Source: SAR86 cluster bacterium
GTDB lineage: Bacteria > Pseudomonadota > Gammaproteobacteria > Magnimaribacterales > D2472
Reading direction: 5' to 3'
DNA length: 64,000 bases
Assembly (NCBI GenBank): GCA_023703655.1
Contig: CP097973.1
Span: 986,170 to 1,050,169 of the forward strand
Below, one piece after another: positions 7,763-16,537 of this stretch (its first letter is position 1; every line of letters begins with the position of its first letter). The notes under the pieces are model-generated. The model had not been told where the DNA came from. It did not search any database and saw only the letters and a program-made list of their open reading frames with translations. A program made the position numbers and the translations under genes.

Positions 7763-9012
7763 CTACTTTCTCTTTGTTAAAAAACCGATCATCCCGGTTG
7801 ATTCGCCATTGAAAACGACAATATTTTTATTTGGCATATATTTCATGTCCCTTATTCTTTCTCCAAAAAAGATTTTAGTATAAGAATTTTGGTTGGTATT
7901 GTATGCAAATATAGACTTTTCATTTTTCAATCCATGAATCCCCATGGATGAAAAAAGTAAATTAACGTTTTTATCAATAAATTCACTTTTCACTGATGCA
8001 ATTGCAGAAATTCCAATTGATGGTGTAAAAAATAATTTAGGCTCTTCAAAACCAAACTGATCATGCGATTTGTGAAGTGGTGCTTTATTATAGAACTCAT
8101 GATCTAAATCAGAAATAATTGCTCCCTCGATATTAACCTCACTGGACGCGTAGTGATAACCATATGATGAAATTGGCCAACCAAAATTAATCGGATCAAT
8201 AGATCTAAATTGATTGAGATTAATTTCATCTCCTCCATTTGGTCCATGCTCTGTAGACCAGATTTGTTGTTCATCCTGCAAGTACACAATTCCTTGAACA
8301 TTTCTATGACCATATGACAAAACTCTTGATATGCCAGTGGATTTTTCTATGAGAAGGATTTTTCCAAGCTCACTTTCCAGATCTTGCGCATGATCTCTGT
8401 ATCTAAACGTACCAGTGCTAAACAAAAAATTATCCTTATCATATTCCGCTAAATATCCACCTGAATCTGAAGCATTATACTCACCATAATCATTATTTAT
8501 TTCAATACATTCATTGGGGATAAAGAACTTCTCAAAATTAAGATAATCTAAATTAAAAGGTGCCTTTAGAATAGAAACGTTGAAGCACTCATCAGAAACT
8601 TGATTTGAAAAAGCAACATATATATTTTCCTCATCTACCAAAAAACCCTTAATGCCATATTGTCCTTGGCCATAAAAATCATAGTATCTAATGAGATTAA
8701 AGATGTTTGATCGTATATGATTCACCTCAATAAAATCTTCGCTCAGAGCAAGATCTTCTTTATTAATTTTGAAAAATAAACCATTCTCTTGAACTAAAAA
8801 AATATAATTTTGGTTGATTGAGATATATGAGGTGCAATTGCCTGATCTTTTGGAATAAATTTTAGGATTTTTTCATTATTTAGTTCATTAATGTAGCTTT
8901 TCGTATAAATTGGGAGGTAATCTCGCAACAAACCTTTTATAGGTGTTTGATAAATATATATAAGAATTAGTCCAAGCAATATGAATACTGACATTATTAA
9001 TATTCTTTTCAT
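7763..9012 (-). pseudogene. PQQ-type glucose/sorbosone dehydrogenase-like gene, frameshifted
   Basis: Two open frames on the minus strand make one gene. The first (from ATG at 9012) gives a membrane-anchored start (MKRILIMSVFILLGLILIYI) and stops at 8794-8796. The second carries the beta-propeller with TEHGPNGGDEINL and FGWPISSYGYHY. The second frame is open well upstream of its first ATG at 8725 and encodes FLVQENGLFFKINKEDLA, matching LLIAQENGLFF of the paralogue at 12151-13578. Adding one T to the T7 run (plus-strand A7 at 8796-8802) joins the frames into about 416 residues. The rejoined protein is still about 48 residues shorter than the paralogue between anchor and propeller. It may be real decay or a sequencing error. 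Confidence 0.75.
8796..8802 (-). other. T7 (plus-strand A7) homopolymer at the dehydrogenase frameshift
   Basis: Seven A on the plus strand (T7 in the gene) lie where the two frames of the dehydrogenase separate. One extra base continues the frame into the conserved QENGLFF segment. The upstream frame ends at TAG made from the last base of this run. Confidence 0.75.
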
Positions 9013-9061
9013 ATGCGAATTGTAATTTTTTTTAATTTAAAATGCTTAAGTTATTATATAA

Positions 9062-10624
9062 ATGAAAACAAGTAAAAAGATTTTTTTAGAAGATTTTACA
9101 GTAATCATATTAATCTGTCTGAGTTTATTCTCAATTTTTCATTTCAAAGAATTTCTAGTTTATCGAGACTTTTTAATAATTTGGGATGGAATTCAAGAAA
9201 TAAGGGGCGGAAGATCGTTTTATGAGAACATTATTATTCCGATTGGAGCATTTACTTTTCATTTTACATATGTTTTTTTAGAAATTTTTGGCAATAGTTG
9301 GTATGTCCTTCAAATAAGCCAAATATTCTTAAATTGCATAATGCTAATAACTGCTTACTTAATTCTTCGTAAACATGAAAATAATAAATATGTTACATAT
9401 ATAGCATTAATTATTTTTGCATTTATCTATTTAATTTTACTAAATCACCCTTGGTATAATAATTTAGCTGCATTGCTTACACTTCTAGTTTTCTACTTCA
9501 TAGATTTTAAAAGTAAAACTATTATCATTCTGGCTGGAGTAATGAATGGACTATTATTTATTACCAAATATGATTTTGGTGCTTATACATTCATGGCAGC
9601 AACTATATATTTATTTATTAATTCAAATAGATCTTTTGTTGGTTTTTTCAAAAAATTTCTTCTTTTTACGTCTGCTAACTGCTTAATTATCTCAATTGAA
9701 TACATGTTTTACTCCAAAGAAATAATTGATCAGATCCTAAAACTAGTGTTTTTGAATGCTGATTCACGTTCCTACAGATTTTTTGAATCAATAAATTTCC
9801 TAAATATCTGTAAATTTTATCTTTCTTTATGGTGTTTATTCTATGGATGGGGTGGGAATAAAATATTTTTGTTGGCAGGCTTGATAATGTTAGTTAGCCT
9901 ACTGAGTGACTTGACCGGAGGAATATTTTATACACATTATTATTATCTTTTCATACTGCCCTCTATGCTCAATCAGATTAGATTAAAACATAATCTAAGA
10001 AAACATTTTTTAATTAATTCATTGCTTGTCATCATTATAATTTTGCCCTCAATGCGCTTAGCATTCTTTTCATATGAAAACTTACTGAGAGGTTATGCTG
10101 ATCAAGAATATTTTAATTACCGAGATCTGAATACTGAGATAGAAATTATCGATTTAGGAGAATGCTTTCCAGAACTCAAAAGATTATTAGGACCGGCAAA
10201 TATATGCTCACTAAAAAGTAGGCTCGATAGATTAGCTAAATTAAATAAGCAAATTAAAATCCTGAATCTTACAGAATTAGGGTTTATAGATAATCAAAAA
10301 TACTTTGAAAAAGATTCTCAATTTCCACTATGGTTGAAAAATGGTGTGACATTATCAAAATCACTTGAAACTGAATTGATATCAAACGTGCAATCAAATT
10401 ACTATGACATAGTGTTGATAGAATCGATTGATGAAAGTCTATCTAGTTATGCTTTTAGAGATTATTTGAAAAAAATTGCTAAAAATAACCCAGCACTTGA
10501 GTTAGTTGCCTCAGATATTCATTCCTCAACCTGCCTCAAAAGGCAATCTTTGCGAAACTGCAATATTCATGTTTACTATAGTAAAGATTTAATTTCTCTT
10601 CTTGATAAAAAAGTTTTGCAGTAG
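9062..10624 (+). CDS. multi-pass membrane protein, GT-C glycosyltransferase-like
   Basis: 520 residues. About ten hydrophobic segments fill residues 12-345, followed by a soluble C-terminal domain of about 175 residues. The first extracytoplasmic loop carries acidic residues (YRDFLIIWDG, about 34-43), the position of the catalytic Asp in GT-C enzymes that use polyprenyl-phosphate sugars. The layout resembles other surface-glycan membrane transferases, but I see no diagnostic family motif, so the substrate is unknown. It is divergent (49-bp spacer) from the broken dehydrogenase. Its 3' end overlaps tadA on the other strand by 36 bases, so mutual antisense transcription is likely. Confidence 0.6.
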   Translation: MKTSKKIFLEDFTVIILICLSLFSIFHFKEFLVYRDFLIIWDGIQEIRGGRSFYENIIIPIGAFTFHFTYVFLEIFGNSWYVLQISQIFLNCIMLITAYLILRKHENNKYVTYIALIIFAFIYLILLNHPWYNNLAALLTLLVFYFIDFKSKTIIILAGVMNGLLFITKYDFGAYTFMAATIYLFINSNRSFVGFFKKFLLFTSANCLIISIEYMFYSKEIIDQILKLVFLNADSRSYRFFESINFLNICKFYLSLWCLFYGWGGNKIFLLAGLIMLVSLLSDLTGGIFYTHYYYLFILPSMLNQIRLKHNLRKHFLINSLLVIIIILPSMRLAFFSYENLLRGYADQEYFNYRDLNTEIEIIDLGECFPELKRLLGPANICSLKSRLDRLAKLNKQIKILNLTELGFIDNQKYFEKDSQFPLWLKNGVTLSKSLETELISNVQSNYYDIVLIESIDESLSSYAFRDYLKKIAKNNPALELVASDIHSSTCLKRQSLRNCNIHVYYSKDLISLLDKKVLQ

Positions 10625-11044
10625 TGTTTTGGAGTCTATTGCACGCATCCCATGCTCGTATTTAACCTTATGATTTAAATAATTATGATCAAAAAAATTA
10701 TCATTGGTAACAACTGCTCCAGACTTAGGTTCTGTAAGCGAGAAAAAAACTTTTTTGATTCTTGCGTGAACTATTGCCATGCAACACATATGACATGGTT
10801 CTAATGTTACAAACATTATATGATCCATTAGTCTGTAGTTTTTTGCTTTTTTGCATGCAATTTCAATAGCATTTACTTCAGCATGTCTTAAAGGAGAATT
10901 ATCTTTGATACACGAATTGCCAGCTGACGCAACAATTTCATTTTCGTGAACTATCACACAGCCGACAGGTACTTCTCCTGATTGACCAGCTTTTTTGGCT
11001 TCAGCTAATGCGCAACACATAAAGCTGTCAAACAAATTATTCAT
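10589..11044 (-). CDS. tadA: tRNA-specific adenosine deaminase
   Basis: 151 residues with the cytidine-deaminase-fold zinc site HAEVNAIE (His54, proton-shuttle Glu56) and PCHMCC (Cys84, Cys87), and the GEVPVGCV substrate-pocket segment at 23-30, all as in E. coli TadA. It converts A34 to inosine in tRNA-Arg(ACG) so that one tRNA reads CGU, CGC and CGA. ATG lies 13 bases after the CCA of tRNA-Leu on the same strand, so it may be expressed from a transcript cut by tRNA processing. No Shine-Dalgarno sequence is visible. Confidence 0.95.
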   Translation of the reverse strand: MNNLFDSFMCCALAEAKKAGQSGEVPVGCVIVHENEIVASAGNSCIKDNSPLRHAEVNAIEIACKKAKNYRLMDHIMFVTLEPCHMCCMAIVHARIKKVFFSLTEPKSGAVVTNDNFFDHNYLNHKVKYEHGMRAIDSKTLLQNFFIKKRN

Positions 11045-11057
11045 GAAAATAATTAAT

Positions 11058-11144
11058 TGGTGCCCAGAGCCGGACTTGAACCGGCACGAAGTTGCCTTCG
11101 AGGGATTTTAAGTCCCTTGTGTCTACCAATTCCACCACCTGGGC
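11058..11144 (-). tRNA. tRNA-Leu (anticodon UAA)
   Basis: Read on the minus strand it folds as a class II tRNA: 7-bp acceptor GCCCAGG, D arm, anticodon stem AGGGA/TCCCT with loop CTTAAAA (anticodon TAA), long variable arm CGAAG-GCAA-CTTCG, T arm GCCGG-TTCAAGT-CCGGC, discriminator A and encoded CCA (11058-11060). It sits between the 2OG-oxygenase stop (6 bases away) and the tadA start (13 bases away), with no room for its own promoter or terminator, so it is probably cut from a longer mRNA. Confidence 0.97.
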
Positions 11145-11150
11145 ATAAAT

Positions 11151-12137
11151 TTATTCTTTGCTAAATTTAGACTGTGTATCTAGTTTAGTATAGTTTTTGC
11201 TATCAGCTCTTAAAATCTTTTCTTTAAAAAGCTGTTTGATACTGGCTGGAATAAAATCCTTGATAGATAATTGTTTCTTTACTAAACTTCGATCACAAGA
11301 TAAATCTAAATTTTCCCACTCAATAGTCTTTAATGTTAACTTTTTTTTGTACCAAAAATTGCCATAAATTTGAGTCCTCTGTCCATGTAAATGTTGATAA
11401 TTAGCTCTGACTGCATGGATTGTATCGTTATTTGGTGAAAATACTACGATAGAATTATTTTTATTTTGAACAAATTTTGTTTCACACCAATCCCATGGAA
11501 GCCAACACCTTTCAAAATCTTTGTTATGCTCCCAAAATTTTTGAATATATTGATACTTATCCTTTAACTGAAGATAATGGGTATGTATATCTGCATTCTC
11601 AGAATTTTTGAATGGATTAATATTAACCATATAAGTTAACGATTTTCTTCTAATATCTGGATGAGGGCTTATCTCATATCCATCAAAATATTTTTGTATT
11701 CCATTATCAAAATAAACATTATTTAAATCGATGGAAAATTTTTCAGCAAGTGCCTCTTTGAATTTATTTGAGTTAAAAAAATCATCTACTGATTGAAGAA
11801 ACTCACTCTTATTCTCTAAAAGCCTAACAGTAAGACCAAAACTCTCACAAGCGGAATTTGACCTGGAATCAAGTGATTTATGATTATGCCAATTTATATA
11901 CTCTTTCTCACTGGATATACATCCCGGAAAATCAATAATTTTATACCCATTCTTAAAAACCTCATCAAATAAAGATTGATCATCAGACGTCTTATTTAAA
12001 TTGATAGCTTTATCATTGATGATTGCATCAAAATGTTCGCCCGAAAAAAAATCCTCGATATAAATCGCATCAAAAGGCATTGCCTTTATAGATGATGAAC
12101 TTATCTTTTCTAATAAATAATCGAACATTTGCGTCAT
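11151..12137 (-). CDS. 2-oxoglutarate/Fe(II)-dependent oxygenase superfamily protein
   Basis: 328 residues. A double-stranded beta-helix metal site is visible: HPD (His159, Asp161) then His241 in TIHAVRANYQ, followed by the 2-oxoglutarate-binding Arg254 in HGQRTQIYGNFWY. Family members hydroxylate proteins or small molecules, including glycan-linked residues. The C-terminal part beyond about 270 is charged and not recognised. It is co-directional with and 13 bases downstream of the 475-residue PQQ-type dehydrogenase, so it likely shares its transcript. The substrate cannot be named; surface-glycan modification is inference from the neighbouring GT-C-like and O-antigen-ligase-like genes. Confidence 0.72.
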   Translation of the reverse strand: MTQMFDYLLEKISSSSIKAMPFDAIYIEDFFSGEHFDAIINDKAINLNKTSDDQSLFDEVFKNGYKIIDFPGCISSEKEYINWHNHKSLDSRSNSACESFGLTVRLLENKSEFLQSVDDFFNSNKFKEALAEKFSIDLNNVYFDNGIQKYFDGYEISPHPDIRRKSLTYMVNINPFKNSENADIHTHYLQLKDKYQYIQKFWEHNKDFERCWLPWDWCETKFVQNKNNSIVVFSPNNDTIHAVRANYQHLHGQRTQIYGNFWYKKKLTLKTIEWENLDLSCDRSLVKKQLSIKDFIPASIKQLFKEKILRADSKNYTKLDTQSKFSKE

Positions 12138-12150
12138 ATTTTAATTGGAA

Positions 12151-13578
12151 TTACTCCAATAAACCAATTAATGCATTTGATTCGCTTGTAAAAAATACCT
12201 TTTCTTTGATAATCTCAAAATCTCTTACCCTCTCACCAATAGGAATAGTTTGAAAATCATCAATTTCATTTTGTTCCCATTTAAAAAATGATAATGACAT
12301 GTCTTGATCGGTTGAGTTATCTGGTCTTCCCAATGCCCCAACAATGTAGAAACTATCTGAAAATTTTGAAGAATTGTTAATTTTTATAATATCTGAAATT
12401 CCTATTGATGGGACAAAATATTTCACTGGTTCAATAAAGCCATAATTTTGATGAGATTTATACAATGGGAATTTTTTATATATTTCCCTAGTTCTTATTT
12501 CATAGAGATTTCCATCTTTGTCAATTCTTGAATTGCCATAGTGTCCTCCATATGATGCTATTGGCCAACCAAAGTTTGTATTTTGATCATTTAGATTTAA
12601 CAAATTAATCTCATCTCCACCTTGAGGTCCATGCTCAGTTAACCAAATTTTGTCATTTTCTTGATCAACATATATACCTTGAGCATTTCGAGTGCCTTTG
12701 GCAAGAACACTAACTGCTGCGTCAATTAAATTAATTTTTAGGATTTTACCAAAATAGGATTCTGAATCTTGAGCTAACCATCTACTTCTAAAATCACCTG
12801 TTGTGAAAACAATATGATTCTCGTCTAGGAGTGCCATCTTTCCACCAGTCTGATGAGCATTAAACTCATCAGATTGATATTGATTGATGCATTCATTTAT
12901 TGAAAAAAACTCCTCAAAATTTAGCTTATTGCCAATCTGAGCCACTAATATACTGTTTGTAAAGCATCTAGGTTCTTTTTCAATAATAATTGACGCATAC
13001 AATTTACTATCTGCTACTAATATGTCTTTTAAACCAAACTTGCTCATCGAGAAAAATTCCAAATATGAGATGAAGTCAATGATGTTTGATTCCAGATGTT
13101 CAACTGGCACTTTAAGAAAATCAATTCCTAGATCTGCTTCATGAAAATCTGAAGAGACTGAAAAAAATAACCCATTTTCTTGAGCAATAAGAAGTGTATC
13201 TTGGAAGCTATCTATATAGCTATTACCCAACTCAAGAACGTTTCCCTTGTATTTTAAAAATGGGGCTTTGAATAAAGTAATATTGAATGGAGTATTGTTA
13301 TACTCGAAAGGAATTTCCTTATAAAAAAGCATATCAAGATCGCTGTTTTTTACATTCAGGTATTTTATCGCCTCGAGAGCATTCAGTGAAACTTTGTTTT
13401 TTTCTTTTAATTTTTTAAGATTTGAGTCGTTAGAGGTATATGTAGGAATATACGTTTCAATTAGTACCTTAAAATATGTCTTAAAGAGATTTCTTTCTTC
13501 TGCTAGTGATTGTATTGCTATATATAAGCAAACAACAAAAATTATCAAGATTATGAAGAAAGTCAGTACATTTCTCAT
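12151..13578 (-). CDS. membrane-anchored PQQ-dependent sugar (glucose/sorbosone) dehydrogenase-like protein
   Basis: 475 residues. An N-terminal hydrophobic anchor (about 4-24) precedes a linker region and then the six-bladed propeller, with LTEHGPQGGDEINLL (about 313-327) and TNFGWPIASYGGHYG (334-348), segments typical of GSDH/Asd soluble dehydrogenases. These enzymes oxidise aldose sugars in the periplasm with PQQ and Ca2+. I did not map every PQQ ligand. It is clearly paralogous to the frameshifted gene at 7763-9012. ATG overlaps the stop of the MBL-fold gene by 4 bases (ATGA), so the pair is co-translated. The substrate may be a glycan-linked sugar rather than free glucose. Confidence 0.78.
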   Translation of the reverse strand: MRNVLTFFIILIIFVVCLYIAIQSLAEERNLFKTYFKVLIETYIPTYTSNDSNLKKLKEKNKVSLNALEAIKYLNVKNSDLDMLFYKEIPFEYNNTPFNITLFKAPFLKYKGNVLELGNSYIDSFQDTLLIAQENGLFFSVSSDFHEADLGIDFLKVPVEHLESNIIDFISYLEFFSMSKFGLKDILVADSKLYASIIIEKEPRCFTNSILVAQIGNKLNFEEFFSINECINQYQSDEFNAHQTGGKMALLDENHIVFTTGDFRSRWLAQDSESYFGKILKINLIDAAVSVLAKGTRNAQGIYVDQENDKIWLTEHGPQGGDEINLLNLNDQNTNFGWPIASYGGHYGNSRIDKDGNLYEIRTREIYKKFPLYKSHQNYGFIEPVKYFVPSIGISDIIKINNSSKFSDSFYIVGALGRPDNSTDQDMSLSFFKWEQNEIDDFQTIPIGERVRDFEIIKEKVFFTSESNALIGLLE

Positions 13579-14909
13579 AGCTTATTTTTGATATATTTTA
13601 ATCCTTTATAAATAATGGTATCTGCAGAGATGTGTGATCTTAGAAAATTTTCTGTATTAATTGAGAGTAAATCTCTCCAATAGTCTGCTGAATTGAGTTT
13701 ATAGTACTTGAAATAATTTTTTAATTCTAATTGTGACTTTGCCAATCCATTATCACCATATTTAGCAACATATGGAGAAAAATTTGGATACAAGCTCTCA
13801 CAATTTATTAATTTTGTTTTCATAAAATTTCCAATCAGCATGTCATCAAAAATTTCATGTTTAATTGAGGTTATCAAAGAGTGCCTAGGTGCTTCAAAAT
13901 AAATAAGCTCATCTCTGTCTGATAACTTAATTGAAATCTCCTCTCCTCCAACTTTGAAGACAATGCAGCCAAAAAAATTTTTCAAATGCTCAAAGGAGCT
14001 GAAGTATTTTTTAAGCAAGAGTTTTTCATTATTGTCTAACTGGTCAGAATAGTTATCGCCAAAATCTTCAGGCTTTGCTAACATAATTTCAGTATTTCTT
14101 GGATTAGTTGGAGTGTAATCACCTTTTATGCTGTCCCAGAAGCCATGAGCTTGTAAGATTGTTTTATTTTCATTGAAGAAGTTTTCATCATGGCTATCAA
14201 TAGGCGTTATGAATTTATTCATTTTTTCTGAGTCGGTTCTGTTATATCTATGAAATGTTGAAAAAGGAATTGCAAAGTTACAACCCATATCATTCATATG
14301 ATACTCATACGATGGGCCAAGAGGTACTCTTTTGGATGCTTCTGGTTTTATAAAATTATCATTCTCATCATATAAATTGATCATATCTGCATCACCCCAA
14401 TTCATAAGTCTAAGTAAAAATCTATTTGGATAATTTTTTATTAATTTTTTTACAGTTGGTTTCCAACCAAGCAAATTGCCATCATTCATATTACATATGC
14501 AGTCTTTTTTTTGTATTTCAACAACCAAAGCTGCATCCTGATTCCAATCAGCAAAGCTTTTGATTCTCACATTTTTTGATATCTCAAACCAGGTATTGGA
14601 TTTGATTTTAATGCATTCAAAATGCTTATCAAAGTAGTGAAATATACGATCACCAAAATGATCTGGAATAAGAATTATTGCATTGTGCAAATATTTATAA
14701 GATTTGCTATCAATATGATCAGGATGTCCATGTGACAGCCAAATATATTTTGAATTGATAATATTTGAAATGTTAGCCTCAGATATCTCATAGGGGTGTG
14801 TCCAACTTCCAAAATATGGCGTGCCGTCAATCCATGGATCTGTTGACAGTACAGGACCATCATCAAACACTGTTAATGTTGCATTTCCAACTGTTTCAAA
14901 GCCAAGCAT
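13575..14909 (-). CDS. MBL-fold metallo-hydrolase-like protein
   Basis: 444 residues. The metal-binding signature SHGHPDHID (His60, His62, Asp64, His65) lies in the N-terminal part, preceded by STDPWIDG as in UlaG/CMAH-like MBL proteins. The large C-terminal half (about 200-444) has no match I recognise. Similar proteins occur in surface-polysaccharide islands of marine bacteria, where they are thought to modify sugars; that link is inference. It starts a three-gene minus-strand run (MBL, PQQ-type dehydrogenase, 2OG oxygenase). The divergent spacer to the next + gene is only 14 bases and neither gene has a visible Shine-Dalgarno sequence. Confidence 0.75.
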   Translation of the reverse strand: MLGFETVGNATLTVFDDGPVLSTDPWIDGTPYFGSWTHPYEISEANISNIINSKYIWLSHGHPDHIDSKSYKYLHNAIILIPDHFGDRIFHYFDKHFECIKIKSNTWFEISKNVRIKSFADWNQDAALVVEIQKKDCICNMNDGNLLGWKPTVKKLIKNYPNRFLLRLMNWGDADMINLYDENDNFIKPEASKRVPLGPSYEYHMNDMGCNFAIPFSTFHRYNRTDSEKMNKFITPIDSHDENFFNENKTILQAHGFWDSIKGDYTPTNPRNTEIMLAKPEDFGDNYSDQLDNNEKLLLKKYFSSFEHLKNFFGCIVFKVGGEEISIKLSDRDELIYFEAPRHSLITSIKHEIFDDMLIGNFMKTKLINCESLYPNFSPYVAKYGDNGLAKSQLELKNYFKYYKLNSADYWRDLLSINTENFLRSHISADTIIYKGLKYIKNKL

Positions 14910-14923
14910 AGAAATTATTTATT

Positions 14924-16537
14924 GTGAAAATCTCAGTTTTTAAAAATAATATTAATGTAATAATTGATATTATAAATAAAAAAATAAATAAAATTTTGAG
15001 AGCATCACAAATATCTATCTATCTTATTGTTGGCCTTTGTTTTGTCACTGGACTTTTTTTGCATATTGAGTGGAATGACTTATCAATCCTGCAAGCAAGA
15101 AGTTTAGATGAATATGCTTTTGTTGAGCCTTTGATAAATATTTCTGATGGAATTAAAGTTTCCTCTCTTGAAAAAATATTTAGCTTTATTTTCTATTCTT
15201 ATGGATTTCTCTACTTCTTTTTAAATTTTTTATCTACATTTCTATACCTAGATGAAATTATGAATCCTGCTTTCATTAGCTCTATTAGGGTTTTAGCAGT
15301 TAGCATTTTTTGTGCAAATCTTTTAATTTTTTATAAGATTATTGATCAAAGCATAATCTCGTTGCTTGAGAGGGTCGTGTTGATGTTTATATTGGTCACT
15401 ATGCCTGCGATTTGGACATTTAGTGGATATATTCATCCTGACTTTCTAATGATGTGTTCATTTCTAGCATCTGTCATGTCTATGATTAAGGCTGATAAAC
15501 AAATAAATAAATTCTATTGGTTTTCTTTGGCTCTTTATGGTTTTGCTATATCGATAAAATTTCAAGCACTTATATTTTTTCCATTTTATATATGGGTTTG
15601 GCTAGCATATCTTTCTGATAAATCTTTAAAAAAAGTATTTTTTTTTCGTTCAATTGTTAAGTCATTATTTTTGATCTTGTTTATCTTCATAGCTACAAAT
15701 CCCTATGTTTTGTCCTCTCATGGTTTTGATGCTTGGGTGGCAAGCATTAATGCAGATTTTTTAAGTAACAAAACTAACCACGGAAATGATGAGAGGATTC
15801 TCTTAATGGATAAATTAAATTTTTCATTATTTGAGTTTTATTATGATAAGTTTGTTTTGGCGGTGCTATTGTTTTCCTCAATATTTATGGTGCTGAAAGA
15901 AAGTTATAAAAAGTCTTTCTCAGTTTATGGAGGGATAGCAATTTTCTGTATTTTATATTTTTGCTATTTAATGTTTTTTGTAAATAAGAGCTGGGCATTA
16001 TATTTCTTGCCTTTTGGTATAGCCTCAATAATTGTTTTAATTAACTTGCCTGAGATGGTTCAATTCAAATTTTTTAAAATTAAAAGATTTCGATTAATAT
16101 TATTATCAACGATCTTACTTTCTAATGTGCTTAGTAATTTTGCTCTAAATAAGGAGATATTCCTCAATCACTTTAATGGTAATTCTATTAGCTATGATGC
16201 AATTAATAAAAATGAAATTGTATTTGTGAACCCACAAAATGAATTAATTAAGTCGAGAGAACTAGCTGATATATTAAGAAATTTTTCAAATCAATCTAAA
16301 ATAATAACTACTCCCTATGTAAATTTTCCATTTAAGCAACTCAATAGAACCTATATGGATGTAAGGATTATCTATGATTTTGATAAAATCTTAAATATTT
16401 CTGATTTGTCAGGAGAAGATTTAATTTTCATAATTAACAAAAGATATGAGTCTGAAATAAAAAAAATTCTTGGTAAAACTAATGCAAGTTTACTTGGCAC
16501 TACAAATGACTATCTTTTATTTGATTTGCAGACTTAG
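14924..16537 (+). CDS. multi-pass membrane protein, GT39/ArnT-like glycosyltransferase
   Basis: 537 residues, GTG start. The first membrane helix (about 30-50) is followed by an extracytoplasmic loop with RSLDEYAFVEPL (about 64-75). The Asp-Glu pair there is the catalytic-motif position of the PMT/ArnT (GT39, GT83) families. About ten further helices follow, then a C-terminal soluble domain of about 130 residues. Such enzymes move a sugar from an undecaprenyl-phosphate donor to lipid or glycan at the outer face of the inner membrane. The 3' end overlaps the convergent O-antigen-ligase-like gene by 38 bases. GT-C assignment is by architecture, not full motif proof. Confidence 0.65.
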   Translation: MKISVFKNNINVIIDIINKKINKILRASQISIYLIVGLCFVTGLFLHIEWNDLSILQARSLDEYAFVEPLINISDGIKVSSLEKIFSFIFYSYGFLYFFLNFLSTFLYLDEIMNPAFISSIRVLAVSIFCANLLIFYKIIDQSIISLLERVVLMFILVTMPAIWTFSGYIHPDFLMMCSFLASVMSMIKADKQINKFYWFSLALYGFAISIKFQALIFFPFYIWVWLAYLSDKSLKKVFFFRSIVKSLFLILFIFIATNPYVLSSHGFDAWVASINADFLSNKTNHGNDERILLMDKLNFSLFEFYYDKFVLAVLLFSSIFMVLKESYKKSFSVYGGIAIFCILYFCYLMFFVNKSWALYFLPFGIASIIVLINLPEMVQFKFFKIKRFRLILLSTILLSNVLSNFALNKEIFLNHFNGNSISYDAINKNEIVFVNPQNELIKSRELADILRNFSNQSKIITTPYVNFPFKQLNRTYMDVRIIYDFDKILNISDLSGEDLIFIINKRYESEIKKILGKTNASLLGTTNDYLLFDLQT

